From Prolixibacteraceae bacterium (GTDB lineage: Bacteria > Bacteroidota > Bacteroidia > Bacteroidales > Prolixibacteraceae): 64,000 bases of DNA. The stretch lies in contig JABGRN010000002.1 in assembly GCA_018648265.1 (NCBI GenBank), positions 109,223-173,222 of the forward strand, read 5' to 3'. The notes under the pieces were generated by a model. The model had not been told where the DNA came from, made no database searches, and saw only the letters and a program-made list of their open reading frames with translations. How positions within the stretch are numbered: position 1 is the stretch's first letter; each line of letters starts with the position of its first letter. This document shows positions 30,221-40,005 of the stretch, piece after piece. A program made the position numbers and the translations under genes.

Positions 30221-30253
30221 TTGCGTCATAATTTATACACTTGCGTCATAATT
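30221..30253. promoter_or_regulatory. Direct repeat TTGCGTCATAATT x2, 20-bp spacing, in a divergent intergenic region
   Basis: Exact 13-bp copies at 30221-30233 and 30241-30253; weaker TCCGTCAT at 30205. Confidence 0.7.
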
Positions 30254-30367
30254 ACAACCGCTTCACCAAAGTTTATCAAATTGAAAGCATAAATTATTAG
30301 CTCTGCATCATTGTTTAAGGGAACTTTACACCAACAAATTAGTGAAGAAATATTAAAGAAAATTGTA

Positions 30368-32092
30368 ATGAAAACACGAATTTATTTTTTAGACAACCTT
30401 AGAACATTTTTAATTTTTTTGGTAGTTGTATTACACGCCGGACTTGTTTACGAATCGGTTTTAGAAAACACATGGATTGTGTGTGACCCGATGAAAAACA
30501 ATTCAATAGGTTTAATAAGAATGTATTTAGACCTTTTTGTGATGTTTATAATATTCTTCATCTCGGGATATTTTGTTCCGTATTCAGTAAAAAACAAATC
30601 CAGCCTTGACTTTTTAAAAACCAAGTTTATAAGAATATTTGTACCCTGGATAATTGCAGTATTTACGCTTATTCCTGCTTACAAAGCAATTTTTCTGTTT
30701 TCAAGGGGATTACCACAGGAAGAATGGTTTACCTATTTCCATCTATTTAAAAGAGCAGGAACAGACTTAAGTTTTTTTGCCAATAATCCAAGTCAAAACT
30801 GGTTGTGGTTTCTGCCTGTGTTATTTATATTTCAGGTGATTTATCTGATTTTATATAAAACGAATTTATTGTCAATAAAAATCTCATTAAAAACAGGAGT
30901 GGTTTTGGTTTTTATAATTGGGGTTATTTATAGTATGATTATTTCTGTTATCGGTTTGAAAGGATGGACACTTTCGCCACTTCTCGATTTTCAGAATGAG
31001 AGATTACTGGTATATTTTCTTGCTTTTCTTTTGGGATCGTTGTGTAATAAACTCAATGTTTTCGAATCGCAGAAGAAAAACAAAAAGCTTTATATAATAT
31101 CTAATGTGGTTCTGACATTTTCTTTAACCGGTTTTACAATTGTAGCCTTAAACCTATTCTATAATTTAGTTGATGTCAATCGTAATTACTATTTTATCTC
31201 AGAACATGCAGATAGATTGGCTTACTACATTTTATCGATGCTGGCCATGTTAAGCTTCCTGCACATTTTTATTTACGCGTTCCAATTTAGTTTGAACAAG
31301 AACTTTAAAATTATGGAACACCTGAATAAAAATTCGTACCAGGTTTACATTATTCACATTATCGTTTTGGGAATTCTTGCACTGTCCCTGGTAAATATAC
31401 AAATCCCCGTTTATGTGAAATATCTTATTCTAACAATATTAACTTTTATAGTCAGCAACATAATTGTTTATGCATACAAAAGCATATTTCAAAAAACCAT
31501 TTCAATGAAACTGGCGTCAACAGTATTTGTTCTGGCTACAATACTTTCCATTGTTGTTTTCGCAAAACAGGCAGATTACCGACAAGGGGGACAATCTGCA
31601 GGTTGGCAATCAACTCAATATAACATCAACATTGATCTTCACCAGGCAGCTTTGCAGGGAAACATTGAAGTTGTCAGGCAAAATATTTTAGCTGGTTCCG
31701 ATCTAAATAAAAAAGAACCGGATGGTGGAGGCAGTCCATTAAGTACGGCAGCAACATTTGGTAAAACAGAGGTGGCCCGGGCATTAATAGAAGCTGGCGC
31801 CGAAATAAATTTTGTAAAGAACGACGGGGCAACCCCGCTTCATGTTGCTGCATTCTTTTGCCACACCGAAATGGTTAAATTATTACTTGAAAAAGGTGCC
31901 GATAAAAGTATTTTGGACAACAACGGATCGACAGCCCTGGAATCGCTTCTAATTCCTTTTGAAGATGTAAAAGGAATTTACGAATATTTTGCTGGGATTT
32001 TAGATCCTTTGGGATTGGATCTTGACCTGGAAAAGATAAAAACTAAACGACCAATTATTGCTGAGATGTTGCGAAACAGTACAAGCGAATAA
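30368..32092 (+). CDS. Acyltransferase family membrane protein fused to C-terminal ankyrin repeats
   Basis: RIYFLDNLRTFLIFLVVVLHAGLVYE (acyltransferase-3-like) and ankyrin repeats GGSPLSTAATFGKTEVARALIEAGAEIN / DGATPLHVAAFFCHTEMVKLLLEKGADKS; start adjusted to 30368. Confidence 0.88.
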   Translation: MKTRIYFLDNLRTFLIFLVVVLHAGLVYESVLENTWIVCDPMKNNSIGLIRMYLDLFVMFIIFFISGYFVPYSVKNKSSLDFLKTKFIRIFVPWIIAVFTLIPAYKAIFLFSRGLPQEEWFTYFHLFKRAGTDLSFFANNPSQNWLWFLPVLFIFQVIYLILYKTNLLSIKISLKTGVVLVFIIGVIYSMIISVIGLKGWTLSPLLDFQNERLLVYFLAFLLGSLCNKLNVFESQKKNKKLYIISNVVLTFSLTGFTIVALNLFYNLVDVNRNYYFISEHADRLAYYILSMLAMLSFLHIFIYAFQFSLNKNFKIMEHLNKNSYQVYIIHIIVLGILALSLVNIQIPVYVKYLILTILTFIVSNIIVYAYKSIFQKTISMKLASTVFVLATILSIVVFAKQADYRQGGQSAGWQSTQYNINIDLHQAALQGNIEVVRQNILAGSDLNKKEPDGGGSPLSTAATFGKTEVARALIEAGAEINFVKNDGATPLHVAAFFCHTEMVKLLLEKGADKSILDNNGSTALESLLIPFEDVKGIYEYFAGILDPLGLDLDLEKIKTKRPIIAEMLRNSTSE

Positions 32093-32180
32093 TGTTACGA
32101 TTTCAAAAATTAATTAAAATTCAGAGTAGTGCTTCGAACAATAATATTCATAATAAGTTACCGTTTTGGTAATTTTGGTA

Positions 32181-32188
32181 TATCTTTG
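32181..32188 (+). promoter_or_regulatory. Putative -7 box TATCTTTG upstream of higBA
   Basis: Matches TAnnTTTG, 17 bp before the higB ATG. Confidence 0.45.
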
Positions 32189-32204
32189 TCAAAAGATGTT
32201 TTGA

Positions 32205-32499
32205 ATGAGGGTTGTCGCAAAAAAGATTCTTAGAGAATTTTGGGGAAAACACAATAATTCTGAACACCAACTTAAAACCTGGTATAAGGAAGCTTCAAAG
32301 GCAACCTGGAATAATCCTTCAGAAATTAAATCTGAGTATCCAAAAGCAAGCATTTTAAAAGCGGGCAGGGTAGTTTTTAATATTTGTGGAAATTTGTACA
32401 GATTGGTAGTTGACATTAATTATGAGCGGCATTGGGTATTTCATCAGGTTTATCGGAACTCATTCAGAATATAATAAAATTGACGCAAATAAAATTTAA
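32205..32499 (+). pseudogene. higB: HigB-family mRNA interferase toxin, C-terminus disrupted by a +1 frameshift near 32442
   Basis: Frame 1 reads ...INYERHWVFHQVYRNSFRI*. Skipping one base at 32442 gives WVF-IRFIGTHSEYNKIDANKI*, the family C-terminus, ending 5 bp before higA. Confidence 0.88.
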
Positions 32500-32504
32500 G
32501 TGCT

Positions 32505-32861
32505 ATGGACATAAAAATAATAAAAACTGAAACAGAATATGCAAAATACTTAAAAAGACTTGAGGAAATATTTCATGCACCTATTGATTCTGTTGAAGGC
32601 GACGAAGCAGAACTGTTAACTATCCTTATCGAAAAATATGAGAACGACCATTACGCCATTGAAGCACCAGATCCTATTGAAGCAATTAAATTTAGAATGG
32701 AACAATTGGGCATGACTAAAAAGGAATTAGCTGAGATTATCGGGTATAAAAGCCGGGTTTCAGAAATTTTTAGCCGGAAAAGAAAATTGACTTTAAAAAT
32801 GATTAGAAATCTTCACGATAAAATGAAAATACCGTATGATTCACTGATAAGCAATTATTAA
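32505..32861 (+). CDS. higA: HigA-type HTH antitoxin
   Basis: IKFRMEQLGMTKKELAEIIGYKSRVSEIFSRKRKLTLKMIRNLHDKMKIP. Confidence 0.92.
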   Translation: MDIKIIKTETEYAKYLKRLEEIFHAPIDSVEGDEAELLTILIEKYENDHYAIEAPDPIEAIKFRMEQLGMTKKELAEIIGYKSRVSEIFSRKRKLTLKMIRNLHDKMKIPYDSLISNY

Positions 32862-33099
32862 GGTTAATAATGTTGGCGTCACTCAATAGTAAAATCAGAT
32901 ACTAAGTTTAAAACGTAAAGATTAAGTTTTATGAACTCTAAATTGGCAGTTCTTTCCATTCCTGTCATAAATTTATTTAATTCCTAAGCTTTCAAAAATA
33001 GATTTTTACATTGAACTACAACTTTCTTCTCTTTTCTAAAACTACTAAATTCTGCCATATTTTTTGTTTTTTTACATTTTATTACTCAATTGATATAAA

Positions 33100-33834
33100 A
33101 TGAAGATTGTACTTTCTTATTTGTTATCGCCGGTATATTTACTGTTTTTTGGATTACTGCTTGTCGTATTTCATCCAATTCAGATTGTTTGCCGCTTTTT
33201 TGGAGGTTATGAACTTCGCAAAAAATCGGTTGATATTATGAATTTTTTTATTGTGTACGGCTTTATTATTTTAGGTTCCCGGATTCGGTTTATCGGCTTC
33301 GGACAATTACCAAAAAACCGCCCCTTAATAATAGTTTCCAATCATCAGAATACATTCGACATTCCCCCCATCGTTTGGGGGTTTCGAAAACATCATCCAA
33401 AGTTTGTCTCGAAAAAGGAGTTGGGGAAAGGAATTCCGAGCATTTCTTATAATCTGCGTCATGGTGGGTCGGCCCTTATCGATCGTAAAAATCCGAGACA
33501 ATCGATTACTGAAATTATGAAATTGGGCAAACATATCGAAAAGGAAAATTACAGTGCAAGTATTTTCCCCGAAGGCACACGTAGCAAAAACGGAAAAATG
33601 AAACGTTTTCAGAGTGCAGGAATTACATCTTTGCTGCGCTATTCACCATCAGCCTTAATTGTTCCGTTAGTAATCGATGGCAATAGTCAACTAAAGAAAA
33701 AAGGTTATTTTCCACTATCTTTTGGAGTCAGGTTATCACTCACTGTTTTACCAATAATTGATCCGGCTGGTCGCGATCCGAAAGAGCTGACCGAGGAAAT
33801 TGAATTGAAAATCAAAAAGGAACTGGGACAGTAA
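33100..33834 (+). CDS. plsC: 1-acyl-sn-glycerol-3-phosphate acyltransferase
   Basis: IVSNHQNTFDI (HX4D-like NHQNTFD), FPEGTRSKNGKMKRFQSAG. Confidence 0.92.
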   Translation: MKIVLSYLLSPVYLLFFGLLLVVFHPIQIVCRFFGGYELRKKSVDIMNFFIVYGFIILGSRIRFIGFGQLPKNRPLIIVSNHQNTFDIPPIVWGFRKHHPKFVSKKELGKGIPSISYNLRHGGSALIDRKNPRQSITEIMKLGKHIEKENYSASIFPEGTRSKNGKMKRFQSAGITSLLRYSPSALIVPLVIDGNSQLKKKGYFPLSFGVRLSLTVLPIIDPAGRDPKELTEEIELKIKKELGQ

Positions 33835-33899
33835 AATTTTTCATGACGATACAAACATTAAAATTAACTGTCAATTTAATTCTGGTTTAAACATAATCC

Positions 33900-35018
33900 A
33901 TGAAAATAAAACCATTCGAACTTGAACGCTATTTTGCCAAACACGAATTTTCAGCTAAATATTTATTAAGCAGTTCAGACTGCGAGCCACTTTTGTTATC
34001 CGATATTTTAGAAATGGCTGATACAGAATCGTTGGAATTGTGGCAAAACCTTAAGCTGGCATACACTGAGTCAACCGGTCACCCACTTTTAAAACATGAA
34101 ATTGCAAAGCTTCACTCTTCTATAACTCCAGATCAAATAAATGTAATGGTTCCGGAAGAGGCAATTTTTGTTGCCATGAATTGTATTCTCGAAAAAGGGG
34201 ATCATGTTGTAACTACTTTTCCAGGTTACCAATCACTTTATGAAATTGCAAATTCATTGGGTTGCGAAATTTCAAAATGGCAACCCGAAATTAGAGATGG
34301 CTGGCATTTCGATTTACAGAAACTTAAAAGTTTAATAAGAAAAGAGACAAAACTTGTAGTTATAAATTTCCCACACAATCCGACCGGCGCAACAGTTTCA
34401 GCAAAAGAATTTAAAGAGATTATTGAGTTATGCCGAAAAAATAATACCCTTCTTTTTTCTGACGAGATGTACCGTTTTCTTGAATATAATTCTGATATCC
34501 GACTTCCATCCGCCTCTGATTTATACGAAAATGCAATTTCACTTTTTGGAATGTCTAAAAGTTTCGCACTGCCGGGCTTACGAATTGGCTGGCTCAGTTC
34601 AAAAAACAAAAATTTGATGCAAAAAATTTCAGAATTTAAAGATTATACAACTATTTGCAACAATGCACCCGGCGAAATTCTTTCAATAATTGCCCTTCAA
34701 AATAAAGAGAAAATAATTAAACGAAACCTTCAAATTATTTCTAACAACTTGCAACTACTTGACTTATTTTTCAAAAGACGGAAAGAGTTGTTCGAATGGA
34801 AACCGCCAGTTGCAGGAACAATTTCTTTCACAAAACTAAAAGTAGATATTCCTGTTTCACGATTTTGCAAAGATCTTGTTGAACAACAAAAAACAATGTT
34901 ACTTCCTGCTACAGTTTATGGTTTTGAAGGTAATTATTTCAGGATTGGTTTTGCAAGAAAAAATTTAAACGATGGAATTGGTCAACTGGAAAAATTTCTT
35001 GCGTCGAATAAATTGTAA
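33900..35018 (+). CDS. PLP-dependent aminotransferase class I/II
   Basis: NFPHNPTGATVSAKEFKEI, SDEMYRFLEY, LFGMSKSFALPGLRIGWL. Confidence 0.93.
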   Translation: MKIKPFELERYFAKHEFSAKYLLSSSDCEPLLLSDILEMADTESLELWQNLKLAYTESTGHPLLKHEIAKLHSSITPDQINVMVPEEAIFVAMNCILEKGDHVVTTFPGYQSLYEIANSLGCEISKWQPEIRDGWHFDLQKLKSLIRKETKLVVINFPHNPTGATVSAKEFKEIIELCRKNNTLLFSDEMYRFLEYNSDIRLPSASDLYENAISLFGMSKSFALPGLRIGWLSSKNKNLMQKISEFKDYTTICNNAPGEILSIIALQNKEKIIKRNLQIISNNLQLLDLFFKRRKELFEWKPPVAGTISFTKLKVDIPVSRFCKDLVEQQKTMLLPATVYGFEGNYFRIGFARKNLNDGIGQLEKFLASNKL

Positions 35019-35090
35019 AACGGAAAACAACAACAACAGAAAAACGACAAAAGATTACTAAATTTACATTTCCACAAATCAACCTGAAAA

Positions 35091-36665
35091 ATGAAAAAAG
35101 TATATATTTATTTCGCGGCAATAGTTGTTGCTATTTTTGCTGTTTATTTCACTTTCATCCAGTTACAAACCGGACCTGAAATACAACCCAACATAATTGT
35201 GATTTTGGGCGACGATATTGGCTACTCCGATATTGGTCCGTTTGGCTCGGAAATTAAAACACCCAATCTTGATCGGCTTGCTGACGAAGGGATTCGTTTT
35301 TCTAATTTTTACAACATGTCGAAATGCGAACCTTCGCGTTCATCGCTTTTTACCGGTTTATACGAAGGTGGAAAAAATTCCATAAACTTCGCTCAAATTC
35401 TCAAAAACCAGGGATATTACGTAATCCATTCCGGTAAAGAACACTTTATGAAATGGGTGCCTAAAAATGTTTACGCTAAAAATATTTTCGACCAGTCGCT
35501 CACATTTAAAGCAATGAACGAGTTTTTTGAACCTCCTTCAAAACAATTTGTAAATCCGTTTTTTTTAAATGGTGATTCAGTTGGTGTCGATGAAATTTAT
35601 TACGAAAAAAAACCATTCTTTAAAACTGATGCACTTACTACAAATGCTTTAAAATGGATGGACGAACCGGTTGGAAAGGAACAACCTTTTTTCCTTTTTT
35701 TGGGTTATGGAGCCGCGCATTATCCTTTGCAGGCCCGACCTGAAGATATTGCAAAATACCGTGGTTTATACAAAAAAGGCTGGGATAAAATAAGGGAAGA
35801 ACGAACTTCAAAATTAAAGAATCAAGGATTGATTGCTGAGAATATTCAATTAAGTCCGCCAAGTGCCAACATCAATAAATTTCGGGGGCATCCTGCTGGA
35901 GATGACGAAATCAGGGCAAAAATTCCGTTATACCGCCCCTGGGAAATTTTAGATGAAACAGAAAAAGATGAACTTGATTTGGAAATGGCAGTTTTTGCGG
36001 CAATGGTCGATTGTATGGATCAAAATATTGGCCGCGTATTAAACTACTTAGATGAAAAAGGAATTGCCGACAATACAATTGTAATTTATCTTTCCGATAA
36101 TGGATCTTGCCCTTACGACAGCAACCGCGATTTTGATTACCCACCGGGCGTTACTGAAGGTTTCCGTACTTTGTGTGCTGCCTGGGCAAATGCTGGTAAT
36201 ACACCATTTCGCTATTTTAAACAATACGGACACGAAGGCGGAACACACACACATTTTATTTTGCGCTGGCCCGAAAAAGTTAACCCAGGTTTAATTACAC
36301 ACAAACAAGGGCACGTTGTTGACATTGCCCCTACCCTTTTGGAAGCTGCTAAAACAAATTATCCAGATAAATTAGGTGAAATAAATCCACAACCATTGCA
36401 CGGAAGTTCCCTGATGCCAATACTTAAGGGTGGAGAACGAGAAGAACCTGAATTCTTTTTATCGGGCTGGACTGATCGTTTTCGGATGTTCCGGCAAAAA
36501 GAATGGAAGATTGTAAAAGCAAATAACGAAGATTGGGAGTTGTATAACCTGGATAACGATCCTACTGAGATAACAAATCTGGCTGATAAAAATCCAGAAA
36601 AAGTGGAAGAATTGTTTGAAGCCTATCAACAAAAACAGCAGGATTTTCAGGAAGAAGCAGAGTAA
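35091..36665 (+). CDS. Sulfatase (arylsulfatase family)
   Basis: IVILGDDIGYSDIGPFGSEIKTPNLDRLADEG, formylglycine motif CEPSR, HEGGTHTHFILRWP. Confidence 0.93.
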   Translation: MKKVYIYFAAIVVAIFAVYFTFIQLQTGPEIQPNIIVILGDDIGYSDIGPFGSEIKTPNLDRLADEGIRFSNFYNMSKCEPSRSSLFTGLYEGGKNSINFAQILKNQGYYVIHSGKEHFMKWVPKNVYAKNIFDQSLTFKAMNEFFEPPSKQFVNPFFLNGDSVGVDEIYYEKKPFFKTDALTTNALKWMDEPVGKEQPFFLFLGYGAAHYPLQARPEDIAKYRGLYKKGWDKIREERTSKLKNQGLIAENIQLSPPSANINKFRGHPAGDDEIRAKIPLYRPWEILDETEKDELDLEMAVFAAMVDCMDQNIGRVLNYLDEKGIADNTIVIYLSDNGSCPYDSNRDFDYPPGVTEGFRTLCAAWANAGNTPFRYFKQYGHEGGTHTHFILRWPEKVNPGLITHKQGHVVDIAPTLLEAAKTNYPDKLGEINPQPLHGSSLMPILKGGEREEPEFFLSGWTDRFRMFRQKEWKIVKANNEDWELYNLDNDPTEITNLADKNPEKVEELFEAYQQKQQDFQEEAE

Positions 36666-36770
36666 AAACTATTGTATAAAACTTTGGTTTGGACGATCTG
36701 GAAAGAGAAATCTTTGGCAATTACAACTAAAACCCTTGTTAGATATAGCTTTTTGGAGGCTGTTTTTTTG

Positions 36771-37790
36771 TCATTTCTGGATTTCAAACAATAAATCAAT
36801 AATTTCATCCAAGTTTTTATTATCAGTAATTTCAATCTTTGCGCAAGGTCCATTATAAAATTTCTGAACACTTTCAGTGAGTGTTGTTACTTCATGCTTT
36901 TTAATTTTCTCTCGTATTTTTTCTTCTTTTAACATTGCAATAATTCCAATCTTCTTTTTTCGAATTTTCAAGAATGCAAAATTCCTTTTCTTACGAAGTG
37001 AAATGTAATACCTTTGAGAATTAAAATTCAATAATGGCATTTTCCCTAATAGTTTTGCCTTTAATTCATTATAAATCGCTAATGTATCGTCATTGATATC
37101 TTCTATGTGAAATTGTTCTGAATAGGCAGATTTTTCTTTCTTTTCGCCCTGATTTTCAAAAACAAGATCAAAATTCTCAATATTTTCAAAGTCTGGAGAT
37201 AAAGTAAAAATTGAGTTACTTTTACTTCTGTTTGTTTTGTACTCTTTTAAAATAGCAACTTTGACCATTTTCCCCCAAGTGTCAGTATATGTTTCTGTAA
37301 TTTCAGGTAATTCTCTCTTCTCTCCATCAATTATTAACAAAATATTTTGACTATTTTCAATTGTGTCTTTTAGAAATTTAAAAATCTCCTTCTTCCCTAA
37401 TTTAATTTTCAATTCTTGTAGTAATCCATCATCATTGTCAAATATTGAATATAATTTCTCAATTAACTTCCCTTGACTTGAGGGGTTTTTAAAAAACGCA
37501 AAAAACTTAGTGATTTGGGGAAATATATGTCCAAAAAAACTATGTTTTGCTAATTCAACTTCAACCAGATAAAACTCGGGATTTTTTCTATCAGAAAAAT
37601 CAAATAAAAAGCCGTCTGGAATAACTCCACCTAGCGAATTATTATCAATCTTCTTTTTTGCATCTATATAAATCGTTTTCTCCCCGAAAAATGTCTTAGA
37701 ATTATTGACAACTAATTTTTCAAATTCAACTTCCAATTTATACTCCTTTTCCGAATATCTAAGTCCATTTTGATATATTACTGTTTCCAT
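36771..37790 (-). CDS. DUF5655-like C-terminal domain with a putative PD-(D/E)XK-like N-terminal domain
   Basis: IPDGFLFDF..NPEFYLVEVELAKH, and C-terminal AIYNELKAKLLG...YYISLRKKRNFAFLKIRKKKIGIIAML. Confidence 0.6.
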   Translation of the reverse strand: METVIYQNGLRYSEKEYKLEVEFEKLVVNNSKTFFGEKTIYIDAKKKIDNNSLGGVIPDGFLFDFSDRKNPEFYLVEVELAKHSFFGHIFPQITKFFAFFKNPSSQGKLIEKLYSIFDNDDGLLQELKIKLGKKEIFKFLKDTIENSQNILLIIDGEKRELPEITETYTDTWGKMVKVAILKEYKTNRSKSNSIFTLSPDFENIENFDLVFENQGEKKEKSAYSEQFHIEDINDDTLAIYNELKAKLLGKMPLLNFNSQRYYISLRKKRNFAFLKIRKKKIGIIAMLKEEKIREKIKKHEVTTLTESVQKFYNGPCAKIEITDNKNLDEIIDLLFEIQK

Positions 37791-37834
37791 ATTTTTTTCT
37801 CTTCTTTATTTGTCCAAACAACAAAATAAAACCT

Positions 37835-39913
37835 CTAAAAACTAACCAATCCCTTTAATTTCAGCAACTCCAGATAATTCAATATACTTTGTAAATCCGA
37901 CTCATTTTTGTATTGTGTATCCAACATTTTTTTCATATCCAAGGCACTGTTTTTCCCATTTATTAGTGCACACAATTCTGTTGAATTTGCAATATTCCGA
38001 TATGGATATTTCACTGTTGTTTCTTCTGGCAATTCACGAATAGAACGTTCAACCCTAAAACCACTTTGTTTTAGTTCATTGGTTGTTATGGGAATTAATT
38101 CGTTGGCCTGTTTTTCCAATTGAGTAAGTTTAAAGGAAGGAATTTCTACACCAAGTTTTGCAGCCGTCATTTCCATTTGTCCATCCAAAACCGCTTTATT
38201 TGAATTAAAAATTTGTTTTAAAGAAGTTGTTAATACATCCAACTGATTTTGAAGTTTTTCACTTTCAGGAGTCAATTCAGAAATTGACAAAACAGTTGCT
38301 AATTCATTATTATAAGTTGTTTCAAGGTAACCCAAAACCTTTTTACACTCAGTATTAAAGTTCTCTTTATCTGATTTTTTTAGTTCACCCAAAGCACGGG
38401 CTATTTCTATTCCCATTCTTTTTGAGGCGTACGAAAAAGTAGTATTTGCTATGGAAACTGCCATTTCTTCATCGGCTGAGGCAACTGTATAAGCACCGGC
38501 TGCGGCAATTATTGCAGCACGCTTCATTTGTGTAGGATCCAGTTTATTGGGGATATCTTCCGAAGTATGATAATATAAATCAGGCCAGGTTATGAACATT
38601 ACTCCAGGGACATGCGTTGACCAATGGTTAAAAACTTCGTGGTCGGAAGCACCGTAATGTTGTTCAATCTGATAATAAAACGGATCGTCAGATCCACTGG
38701 GTGCAATTATTTGGTTTGCAATTTTTTCAGCACTACGATTTGCCAGAATCTCCCTATTTACTTCACCCATATACACGAAATAATTTTCCATTACATCATT
38801 AATATAATGTGGATTTCCGAAAGTAGTTCTCATCAAACTAAAAAATGAATTATTACTTTTAAGGTGCAATCCAACCATATCAAGATTGATATTACATAAA
38901 GTCTGTTCCATTAAATCTTTGTGGGCATTTACCCACGGAGCAGTTCCAGAATATTCAGGGACCCAGATAAAACGGATTCCACGTTTGGGGCGCTGCAACC
39001 TGCCATCTTCAAACATCTGATTTAATGCCCGGACAACTTCTAAAATTACTGCACTTCCCGAAACATTGTCGTTGGCGCCCTGTTTTGTATATCCTTCGTA
39101 AATATGGGCCGAGAGAATTATTTCTCCGGCATTTGGATCGGTTCCTGGGAGCACACAAGTTGGAATCTGTAAGTCGTAAGGCAACATTTCTGATTCAACA
39201 ACAGCATGAACTTTTATAATCTCACCACGTATTAAGCGGTCGCGAAGTTTGTACCCTTCGCGTGGGGTAAGGTAAAAACCAAAAGTTGCATTTGCCCCTC
39301 TTATTCCACTCGAAGGAATTGCAAGCGGAGCTTTAAGTTCACGGCTCGAACCAAAACCAACAACTCCAACTGCTCCTTTTTGAACCGCTAAATTATGTAC
39401 CCGGCTTACAAAACCCGAAGTAACAATAATCTTTCCTTCAATATCCAAACCTTCAAAATCTTTTTCAGCACCTTCTTCTACCCAAATAAGTTCAGCTTCG
39501 ACATCTGCCGGTTTACTTCCCTGGGCAAGCGACAATGCAATATCATCGTAATCAGCCAGTTTCTTTTTGTTCGGACTTCTTTCCCACAATTCACCTTTTA
39601 TACCATCCCAGGTTTGACCACCTTCAAAACGCTCAATCTGCGCTCCGTTAATTCCATATTCAATCAATTTTTCGAGAACATATTTTCCTTCCCTGAATGT
39701 ACCTTTTCCATACTCACTTGCCGGGCGATTACGCTGATAACCTACCATTTCGATAGCATGATGCAAAGAAGTTTCACCCGAAGTTTCACCAACTATTTCA
39801 TCCATCTGATTTTGAGGAAGCAGTGTCCATTGATAAAATGGAGTGTATTGTGAAAAAACAGTTGTAACTGATATTACAAAAATTACTAATATCAAATAAA
39901 ATTTCTTATTCAT
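37835..39913 (-). CDS. M28 family metallopeptidase with PA domain
   Basis: EIILSAHIYEGYTKQGANDNVSGSAVILEVVRAL, GSDDPFYYQIEQHYGASDHEVFNHWSTHVPGVMFITWPDLYYHTSED. Confidence 0.88.
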   Translation of the reverse strand: MNKKFYLILVIFVISVTTVFSQYTPFYQWTLLPQNQMDEIVGETSGETSLHHAIEMVGYQRNRPASEYGKGTFREGKYVLEKLIEYGINGAQIERFEGGQTWDGIKGELWERSPNKKKLADYDDIALSLAQGSKPADVEAELIWVEEGAEKDFEGLDIEGKIIVTSGFVSRVHNLAVQKGAVGVVGFGSSRELKAPLAIPSSGIRGANATFGFYLTPREGYKLRDRLIRGEIIKVHAVVESEMLPYDLQIPTCVLPGTDPNAGEIILSAHIYEGYTKQGANDNVSGSAVILEVVRALNQMFEDGRLQRPKRGIRFIWVPEYSGTAPWVNAHKDLMEQTLCNINLDMVGLHLKSNNSFFSLMRTTFGNPHYINDVMENYFVYMGEVNREILANRSAEKIANQIIAPSGSDDPFYYQIEQHYGASDHEVFNHWSTHVPGVMFITWPDLYYHTSEDIPNKLDPTQMKRAAIIAAAGAYTVASADEEMAVSIANTTFSYASKRMGIEIARALGELKKSDKENFNTECKKVLGYLETTYNNELATVLSISELTPESEKLQNQLDVLTTSLKQIFNSNKAVLDGQMEMTAAKLGVEIPSFKLTQLEKQANELIPITTNELKQSGFRVERSIRELPEETTVKYPYRNIANSTELCALINGKNSALDMKKMLDTQYKNESDLQSILNYLELLKLKGLVSF

Positions 39914-40005
39914 TTGGTTGAATTTAAATTTAATTAGTCCTACAATGGAAGCAAGTTAAAGATAATAGCTTTTATATTTTATACAATAACCAATATCGGT
40001 AAAAT

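Noticed and set aside
39395-39853. 152-aa plus-strand ORF antisense to the M28 peptidase gene
   Set aside because: Opposite strand of a well-supported coding region, no start-site context or domain signal.
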